A stretch of DNA of 64,000 nt, taken from NCBI GenBank assembly GCA_027306785.1, contig DAHUZB010000017.1, positions 1 through 64,000 on the forward strand. The letters are read 5' to 3'. Origin of the DNA: Vulcanimicrobiota bacterium (lineage in GTDB: Bacteria > Vulcanimicrobiota > Vulcanimicrobiia > Vulcanimicrobiales > Vulcanimicrobiaceae). Both the position numbers and the translations under genes were made by a program. The notes below the pieces were generated by a model. It was not told the DNA's origin and made no database searches. It saw only the letters and a program-made list of their open reading frames with translations. Of the stretch, positions 58,010-64,000 are shown one piece after another. Within the stretch, counting starts at the first letter, position 1. The number at the start of each line of letters is the position of its first letter.

Positions 58010-58383
58010 ACGAAGCGCATACCGATCTCCGCGGGAGCGACGTGCTCGCGAACGAGCGCACCTTTCTCGCCTACGTTCGCACCGCGCTCGCGATGATCGG
58101 ATTCGGCTTCGTGATCGCCCGCTTCGGGCTGTTCGTGGAAGAGATCGCGGCCGTCGCGCACCTGCGCGTGACGGCCCCGCATCTCTCCACGAGTTTCGGC
58201 ATCGTGATGGCCCTCTTCGGCGTCACCGTCGCCGGCATCGGCGTGGTGCGCTACGTCGCGACCGCCGATGCGTTGCGGCGCGGCGAGGTGCGCGCGTTAC
58301 CGTATGCGCTCGCCTACGGCTTCTCGGTCGCGATCGTGGCGGTCGGGCTGATCGTCGCGCTGCTGCTGCTCGCCTACCGCTAG
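58006..58383 (+). CDS. YidH-family (DUF202) membrane protein
   Basis: A 125-residue protein with the DUF202 signature DVLANERTFLAYVRTALAMIGFGFVIARFGLF (residues about 12-43) and three membrane helices. Function unknown. It is translationally coupled to the exported protein upstream. Its TAG and the convergent nadC TAG share the bases CTAG at 58380-58383. Confidence 0.88.
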   Translation: MNEAHTDLRGSDVLANERTFLAYVRTALAMIGFGFVIARFGLFVEEIAAVAHLRVTAPHLSTSFGIVMALFGVTVAGIGVVRYVATADALRRGEVRALPYALAYGFSVAIVAVGLIVALLLLAYR

Positions 58384-59240
58384 AGTTCGATATCGAGACC
58401 GAGATCGAGCGCGGGTGCGCCGTGCGTGAGGTAGCCCACGCTGATCAGATCGACGCCGCTCTCGGCGACGGCGCGAATCGTCTCGGGGCGAATGCCGCCG
58501 CTCGCTTCGGTGAACACGCGCCCGTTCACGAGTTCCACCGCTTCGCGTAACTGCGCGGGCGTCATGTTGTCGAGCAGCACCGCGTCGATGCGCTCGTTCA
58601 GCGCTTCGCGCAGTTGCTCGAGCGTGTCGACCTCGACCTCGATCTTCACCATGTGTCCGGCGTGCGCGCGCGCACGCGCGACCGCTTCGCGGATCGAGCC
58701 TGCGAGCGCGAGGTGATTATCTTTGATGAGCACGGCGTCGTCCAAGCCGAACCGGTGATTGCTCCCGCCGCCGCAGCGCACCGCGTATTTTTCGAGCGCG
58801 CGCAATCCGGGCGTGGTCTTGCGCGTATCGACCACGTGCGCGCGCGTGCCCGCGACCAGGTCGACGAGCGCGCGCGTGGCGGTCGCGATTCCCGAAAGGC
58901 GACAGAGCAGATTCAGGCAGGTGCGTTCGCCGGTGAGCAGCGCGCGCGCCGGGCCTTCGAGTTCGGCAACCGTCGCGCCGCGTTCCACATGCGCGCCGTC
59001 GCGCACGCGGATGGTGGTGCGCACAGCGCCGGGTGCGAGCAGATCGAACGCGAGCAGCGCGGCGTCGAGGCCCGCCACGATGCCGGGAGCGCGCGCGGCG
59101 AGCACCGCGCGCGCGGCGCGGTCGGCGGGAACGATCGCGTCGGTCGTGAGATCGTTGCCGTGCGCGAGATCTTCGAGGAGCGCCGTACGCACCAGCGGTT
59201 CGACGACGATGCGCTGCGGACGATGCCCGGCGTCGTTCAT
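58380..59240 (-). CDS. nadC: nicotinate-nucleotide pyrophosphorylase (carboxylating)
   Basis: A 286-residue enzyme converting quinolinate and PRPP to nicotinate mononucleotide. Motifs: [18 protein letters not shown] near the N-terminus, [41 protein letters not shown] near residue 135, [11 protein letters not shown] and [16 protein letters not shown]. Its ATG overlaps the nadA stop. nadB is not in the window. Confidence 0.95.
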   Translation of the reverse strand: MNDAGHRPQRIVVEPLVRTALLEDLAHGNDLTTDAIVPADRAARAVLAARAPGIVAGLDAALLAFDLLAPGAVRTTIRVRDGAHVERGATVAELEGPARALLTGERTCLNLLCRLSGIATATRALVDLVAGTRAHVVDTRKTTPGLRALEKYAVRCGGGSNHRFGLDDAVLIKDNHLALAGSIREAVARARAHAGHMVKIEVEVDTLEQLREALNERIDAVLLDNMTPAQLREAVELVNGRVFTEASGGIRPETIRAVAESGVDLISVGYLTHGAPALDLGLDIEL

Positions 59241-60241
59241 CGGCTGTACGCGAGCATGCGCTCGACGGCGGCGCGGGCGCGCTCGGCGACCGAAGGATCG
59301 ACCGTCACTTCGTACTCCATCGCTTCGAGCGAGTGCAGAATCTTCGGCAGCGTATTGCGCTTCATGTGCGGACACAGGTTGCACGGGCGCACGAACTCGA
59401 CGTCGGGATACACGCCCGCCACGTTGTCGGCCATCGAGCACTCGGTGATCAGCAGCACGCGCGCGCCGCGATGCGCGCCGACGTCGTCCAGCATGCCCTG
59501 CGTGGAGCCCACGTAGTCGGCTTCGGCGAGCACGTCGGGCGGGCATTCGGGGTGCGCGAGAATGCGTAGGCCGGGATCATCGTCGCGATACGCGCGCAAC
59601 TGCGCGCCGGTAAAGCGTTCGTGTACTTCGCAGTGCCCTTTCCACGCGATGATCTCGGTCGTCGTCTTCGATGCGACGTACTTGGCGAGATACTCGTCGG
59701 GCAAGAAGATCACGCGCGGAACGCCGAGCGCTTCGACGATCTTTATCGCGTTGCCGCTTGTCACGCAGACGTCGGATTCGGCCTTCACCGCCGCCGAGGT
59801 ATTCACGTAGGTGACGACCGGCACGTCGGGGTAGCGTTCGCGCAGCAGCCGCACGTCGGCCGCGGTGATCGAATCGGCGAGCGAGCAGCCCGCCCGTAGA
59901 TCCGGCACGAGCACGGTCTTGCTCGGGTTGACGAGCTTAGCGGTCTCGGCCATGAAGTGCACGCCGCAGAGCACGATCACGTCGGCGTCGGTCTCGGCCG
60001 CCTTCATCGCAAGCGCAAGCGAGTCGCCCACGATGTCCGCGACGGTGTGATAGATCTCGGGCACCTGGTAGTTGTGCGCCAAAATCACCGCGTTGCGCTC
60101 GCGTTTGAGGCGGTTGATCGCCGCGACGTAGGGCGCGTGGAGCGGCCACTCGACGCGCGGAATCACGTTCGCGACGCGTTCGAAGATCGGCGACGTCTCG
60201 CGTTCGACGTCGGGGTCGTAGGGCAGTTCGATCGTGCTCAT
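59237..60241 (-). CDS. nadA: quinolinate synthase
   Basis: A 334-residue 4Fe-4S enzyme making quinolinate from iminoaspartate and dihydroxyacetone phosphate. Blocks: [89 protein letters not shown] and CNLCPHMK, with the conserved cluster Cys residues present. The longer upstream frame is spurious. It forms a two-gene operon with nadC; 63 bases separate it from the divergent MscS gene. Confidence 0.95.
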   Translation of the reverse strand: MSTIELPYDPDVERETSPIFERVANVIPRVEWPLHAPYVAAINRLKRERNAVILAHNYQVPEIYHTVADIVGDSLALAMKAAETDADVIVLCGVHFMAETAKLVNPSKTVLVPDLRAGCSLADSITAADVRLLRERYPDVPVVTYVNTSAAVKAESDVCVTSGNAIKIVEALGVPRVIFLPDEYLAKYVASKTTTEIIAWKGHCEVHERFTGAQLRAYRDDDPGLRILAHPECPPDVLAEADYVGSTQGMLDDVGAHRGARVLLITECSMADNVAGVYPDVEFVRPCNLCPHMKRNTLPKILHSLEAMEYEVTVDPSVAERARAAVERMLAYSR

Positions 60242-60304
60242 GGGGTCGATTCGCGGTCTTGCGGTTGGAGGGCCGTGGACCCTGCCTGCCGCAGGTTGTG
60301 AGTG

Positions 60305-62017
60305 ATGCGGAAGCTCCGTCACCTTCTCATACCCGTCATCGCGGCCGCGGTTTGCGCGATCGCGGCGCCCGCGCACGCGCAGGTGCTCGGCCGCGCGCTG
60401 CCCTCGCCCGGCGTGCTCGGCGGGGTGGCCGTGCCGGGCATCGTGCAATCGGGACTCTTCGTCACCGCGCCGGTCACGGTGGACGGCGCACCCGTCTTTC
60501 GGATCGCGGCGCTCGCGAGCCCGCCGCCGGGCAGTCTGCCGATCGACACGCGGGTGCTGCTGGTGGAGAACGCGATCAGTCAGCTGCTCGCCGTCGATGC
60601 CAAGGGCGCGACCTTGTACGATCCGCAGAGCTTCAAGATCGGGATCGAGCGCGAGGCGTCGCAATACGCGCTGAGCGCCTACGACGACAAGCATCCGACG
60701 CCCGTCGATATCGTGACGATCACCTCGGTCGACGCGCAGTACCTGCGCATGCCGGAGCACGACGTGGCGCTCCAGTGGCAGGCCGCGCTCGAACCGGCGC
60801 TCGTGCACGCGCTGCAGAAGCGTCAACCGGCGCAGATTCGACGCAGCGCGCGGGACGTGACGCGCGGCGCGATACTGCTCGCGGCGATCACGGCGGGTCT
60901 CTTCGCACTCTGGGCGCTGCTCGCGGCGCGGGCGCGTCGGCTGCGGCGCAAGATCGAAGAGCGCGAGGCGCAGGCGCAGAGCGCATCCGACGACGGCGAC
61001 GCGGCGACCGAGCGGCGTCGTACGCTCGCGCTCGCGGTGCGCGTGGCTCAGCCCGAATCGCAACTGCGCGCCGTCGGCGCGCTGATGAGCACGATCGTGT
61101 GGCTCGGCGGCATCGTATGGCTCGTCGCGATCACGTGGGCGATGCTGCTCTTTCCGCAGACGACGCCGATCGGGCAGTTCGTCATCCGCGCGGCGAGCGG
61201 AATTCTCGCGGTGTGGATCGGCGCGTTCATCGTGGACCGCGTGCTCGAAGTCGCGATCGCGCGCTTCGCGATCCTCTACGCGCGGCGCGGACTCTCGAGC
61301 GAAGAACGGGCGCGGCATCTGCTGCGTGCGCCGACGATTTCGCGCGCGCTGGGCGGCTTCAAAACCTGGCTCGTGCTCTTCGTCGCGCTGCTCGCGTCGC
61401 TCGGCGTGCTGAACATTCCGGTCGCGTCGGTGGTGACGATCGGCGGCATCGCGGCCCTCGCGGTCGGCTTCGCGGCGCAGAGTTTGGTGCGCGATATCCT
61501 CAACGGAATGCTCGTGCTCTTCGAAGATCAATACGTGGTCGGCGACTACGTGATGATCGGCGATTACAACGGCGTGGTGGAGAGCCTCACGCTGCGGGTG
61601 GTACAGATTCGTGACGGCAAGGGCAACCTGATCACGATTCCGCACAGCGCGGTGACGCAGGTGGTCAACGCCTCGCGCACCTGGTCGCGCGTGGATTATC
61701 GCGTCGCGATCGACGCCGACGCCGACGTGGCGCGCGGGCTCGAGGTGGTGCGCGGCGCGCTCGAAGCCTTTGCCGAAGACGACGCCTGGCGCGACGCGGT
61801 GCACGACCCGTACGAATGGGTGGGCGTGGAGAGCGTTTCGCGTAACGGCATCGTGCTGCGCGCATCGATTCGCACCGCGCCGCTGCGCCAGTTCGAAGTG
61901 CGACGCGCGATCAACCGTCGCATGCTCGACGCGCTGCGAGCCGCCGAGATCAAACTCGGACTCGATACGCTCGGCGTGCCCACGCCCGCCGTCTACGCGA
62001 GCCCGGATCCGATTTGA
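60305..62017 (+). CDS. MscS-family mechanosensitive channel
   Basis: A 570-residue protein with signal peptide ([19 protein letters not shown]), an extracytoplasmic domain of about 180 residues, and then five or so helices. The MscS pore helix and beta domain read [44 protein letters not shown] in sections (about residues 375-420), followed by ITIPHSAV and the cytoplasmic alpha/beta domain. It should release solutes on hypo-osmotic shock. The ATG at 60305 follows an alternative GTG at 60302. It overlaps the next gene by one base. Confidence 0.92.
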   Translation: MRKLRHLLIPVIAAAVCAIAAPAHAQVLGRALPSPGVLGGVAVPGIVQSGLFVTAPVTVDGAPVFRIAALASPPPGSLPIDTRVLLVENAISQLLAVDAKGATLYDPQSFKIGIEREASQYALSAYDDKHPTPVDIVTITSVDAQYLRMPEHDVALQWQAALEPALVHALQKRQPAQIRRSARDVTRGAILLAAITAGLFALWALLAARARRLRRKIEEREAQAQSASDDGDAATERRRTLALAVRVAQPESQLRAVGALMSTIVWLGGIVWLVAITWAMLLFPQTTPIGQFVIRAASGILAVWIGAFIVDRVLEVAIARFAILYARRGLSSEERARHLLRAPTISRALGGFKTWLVLFVALLASLGVLNIPVASVVTIGGIAALAVGFAAQSLVRDILNGMLVLFEDQYVVGDYVMIGDYNGVVESLTLRVVQIRDGKGNLITIPHSAVTQVVNASRTWSRVDYRVAIDADADVARGLEVVRGALEAFAEDDAWRDAVHDPYEWVGVESVSRNGIVLRASIRTAPLRQFEVRRAINRRMLDALRAAEIKLGLDTLGVPTPAVYASPDPI

Positions 62018-62334
62018 TGCTTGCCGCCGTGCTGCTCGCTCAGAGCATCCTCGCCTCGCCCGCGCCGCTCCCCACGCGCATGCTGCTCGTGCTCAACACC
62101 AGCGGCGATCCGGTCCTCACCCTGCGCATCGGGGATGCACAAGCGCAACGGTGGGGACACGATGTGCTCGGCTTCGACGGCGCGATCGACGTGGGGCGCG
62201 GACGCGAACTACGCGTGCCCGTCGACCGCGCGCAGTGCGTGCGCGACCTGCAGGTGAGCTTTCTCGATCGCGCGCCGATCGTGATCCCGCACGTGAACCT
62301 TTGCACCGCAGCGCGCGTGGATATCGGAGCCTGA
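62017..62334 (+). CDS. small exported protein, function unknown
   Basis: A 105-residue protein starting at ATG 62017 that shares a base with the MscS gene stop. A short hydrophobic leader ([17 protein letters not shown]) suggests export. The mature part looks like a small beta domain with two Cys (AQCVRDL, NLCTAAR) that could form a disulfide. It lies between a channel and a sensor-like gene in one transcript. No family recognised. Confidence 0.6.
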   Translation: MLAAVLLAQSILASPAPLPTRMLLVLNTSGDPVLTLRIGDAQAQRWGHDVLGFDGAIDVGRGRELRVPVDRAQCVRDLQVSFLDRAPIVIPHVNLCTAARVDIGA

Positions 62335-62335
62335 C

Positions 62336-64000
62336 GTGAAGGTACTCGGCCGCGTCGTGCTCGCGCTCGTGACCGCGATGATTCTCGCGGTCTTTTATCC
62401 GCCGCTCGGCCATACCGATTATGCGGGCACGTGGGGCGACGGCACCTACGGCGTCTCGCTCGGCCGCGGCTTCGGTTCGCGCGTCACGCGCGTCGAATCG
62501 GGCTCTCCGGCGCAGCGTGCAGGCGTGCGCCCGGGCGATCGCGTGGTGATGAAACCGTTCTCGCCGGAGCCGCTCTTTTTGGCCTTTCCGCGCGTCGGCG
62601 AACGCGGAACGTTTCTCTTGGAGCATCCGGACGGCACGCAATTTCGCGTCTCGCTCGTCGCCGTACCGGTGCCGCGCTTCACGAATGCCGATCGCATCTC
62701 GGGCGTGCTCGCGATCGTGCCCGCGACGATCTTTTTGGGGATCGCCTTCGCGCTCGTCTTTCTGCGACCGAGCGTGATGACGTGGAGCTTTTTCGGTTAC
62801 GCCGCGGGCTACTTTTCGACCGGCCCGTCGTTCGAATACTTTCACTCGCTCCTTGCACCGGGCGCCTTCACCGTGCTCGCCTACGTGCTCACGGTCGTGT
62901 TCGGAAACTTCTCGGTGCTGCTATTGCTGCCGTTCATCATACGCTTTCCCGACGATCGTCTCTCGGGATTTCGGCGCTCGCTCGAGCGCGGGGCGTGGTG
63001 CGCGATCGCGCTCGCCTTCGCGGCGTACTCCTGGCAGTGGTACGTGTTGTGGCGCACCGGCACCGAGCCGTTCACGGCGCTCTTCAATACGTGGATACCG
63101 CTCGCGAGCTTCGGCGCCGCGACGTTTTTACTCGCGAAGAAGTACGGCTACGCCGAGCCGCAGACGCGTCAGCGTTTCGCCTTTCTGATTATCGGCTTGG
63201 TGGTCTCGTTTATCGCCTACGCGCTCTACTTCGTTCCCGGGGTTCCGTTCCGGGTCGCGCAGATCGTCGGCTACGGGGTGGTGATCATGCCGCTCTGCGT
63301 CGCGTATGCCGTGCTGCGCCATCGCGTGCTCGACGTCAACTTCGTGCTCAACCGCGCGCTCGCATACGGTGTGCTCTCCGTGCTCGTGATCGCGTTCGTC
63401 TCGTTGTTGGATTGGTTCTTTTCGCGGATCGTCTCGGAGCAGCACCTTGCGATCGTGGCCGAATTGGGCGTGACGATCGCGATCGGGTTCCTGCTCGATC
63501 GGATCAACAAGCTCGTCGAACGCGTGGTGGAGACGGTCTTCTTTCGCAAGCGGCGCGCGGCCGAGCACTACGTGCGGCGCGCGGCCCAGGCGCTGCCGTA
63601 CGCGACCGACGAACGCGCCGTGAACGAGGGCTTGGTCGACGTGCCGGTCGAGGCGTTTCACCTGGCGGGTGCGGCGCTCTACCGCCTCTCGGCCGATCGC
63701 TCGCGCTTCGAAGGCGCCGCCACGTCGGCGAATACCACGCTCGCACCGGCGGGGTTCGAGCGTAACGATCTGCTGGTGCGCATGCTGCAGGCCGACGAAG
63801 AACGCGTGTGGTTGGAAGATCTTCGCGCGCATCTCGATGCCGAGAATTCCCGCATCTACGTGCTCGCGGTTCCGATCACCGTGCGTCACGAATTGGTCTC
63901 GTTCGTGCTGTACGGCGCTCATCGCAACGGCGCGCAGCTCGACCCGGAAGAGGTCGAGCTGCTCGAAGAGCTCGCGCGCGAGGCGTCGCGCGCGTACGAT
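62336..64000 (+). CDS. PDZ-containing multi-TM sensor-like protein, C-terminus cut by window end
   Basis: From GTG at 62336 the frame is open to the end of the window (555 codons). The order is: one helix (VVLALVTAMILAVFYPPLG); a PDZ-like domain at about residues 35-105 (VTRVESGSPAQRAGVRPGDRVV); about seven membrane helices (about 120-345), including VLRHRVLDVNFVLNRALAYG, a pattern common in 7TM sensor histidine kinases; then a coiled linker (DRINKLVERVVETVFFRKRRA) and a GAF-like domain. The missing end probably carries a kinase or other output domain. It begins one base after the previous stop. Confidence 0.75.
   Translation, partial: MKVLGRVVLALVTAMILAVFYPPLGHTDYAGTWGDGTYGVSLGRGFGSRVTRVESGSPAQRAGVRPGDRVVMKPFSPEPLFLAFPRVGERGTFLLEHPDGTQFRVSLVAVPVPRFTNADRISGVLAIVPATIFLGIAFALVFLRPSVMTWSFFGYAAGYFSTGPSFEYFHSLLAPGAFTVLAYVLTVVFGNFSVLLLLPFIIRFPDDRLSGFRRSLERGAWCAIALAFAAYSWQWYVLWRTGTEPFTALFNTWIPLASFGAATFLLAKKYGYAEPQTRQRFAFLIIGLVVSFIAYALYFVPGVPFRVAQIVGYGVVIMPLCVAYAVLRHRVLDVNFVLNRALAYGVLSVLVIAFVSLLDWFFSRIVSEQHLAIVAELGVTIAIGFLLDRINKLVERVVETVFFRKRRAAEHYVRRAAQALPYATDERAVNEGLVDVPVEAFHLAGAALYRLSADRSRFEGAATSANTTLAPAGFERNDLLVRMLQADEERVWLEDLRAHLDAENSRIYVLAVPITVRHELVSFVLYGAHRNGAQLDPEEVELLEELAREASRAYD

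Overview
This window is GC-rich, densely packed bacterial chromosome with extensive translational coupling (ATGA, GTGA and TGATG overlaps). It suggests a respiring, probably diderm organism: there is a TonB-like protein, lipoproteins, Tat and cytochrome c biogenesis genes, a Rieske/cytochrome b complex and menaquinone-type biosynthesis. The gene style would fit a poorly cultured soil lineage such as Eremiobacterota (WPS-2), but that placement is inference; no rRNA or marker phylogeny is possible here.

Layout: 1-4.5 kb, a minus-strand nucleoside-type ABC importer (BMP lipoprotein, double ATPase, two permeases) and the start of an exported protein. 4.6-7.5 kb, DUF5069, AI-2E transporter, arginase and a degenerate EEP-like gene. 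7.6-15.6 kb, a three-gene operon of large exported PKD and fibronectin-like proteins, then a convergent TonB-like gene and a glutaredoxin. 16.7-19.4 kb, an accessory island: two related sets of small exported proteins, one broken by an in-frame TAA, with an IS256-type transposase remnant between them. 19.5-30.6 kb, one long minus-strand tetrapyrrole operon (precorrin-2 dehydrogenase/HemC/half-HemD fusion, hemB, mobA, hemL, rex, hemA, cobA-hemD fusion, a DUF92 protein, a molybdopterin oxidoreductase).

30.6-33 kb, a GT39 glycosyltransferase and a toxin-antitoxin pair whose MazF-like toxin is broken by an in-frame TAA. 33-40.5 kb, a respiratory block on the minus strand (ubiE/menG, polyprenyl synthase, tatA, tatC, resB, ccsA, Rieske, cytochrome b fused to cytochrome c). 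Its parts fit together: quinone synthesis, export of the folded Rieske protein and c-haem attachment all serve the bc-type complex, and the upstream haem operon supplies the cofactor. 40.6-48.2 kb, a PLD-like gene, M61 peptidase, TatD, a GGDEF protein, metG and rsmI. 48.3-51.2 kb, two lipoproteins, the second with a long glycine-rich tract. 51-64 kb, an ABC-2 exporter, NCS1 permease, Xaa-Pro aminopeptidase, small membrane and periplasmic proteins, nadC-nadA, an MscS channel, and a PDZ plus multi-TM sensor-like protein cut by the window end.

The best candidates for something undescribed are the duplicated small-exported-protein module at 16.7-19.4 kb, the triple tetrapyrrole fusion, the cytochrome b-c fusion that lacks the acidic residue of the Qo motif, and the PKD/Fn3 operon. 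No tRNA, rRNA or CRISPR array was seen.
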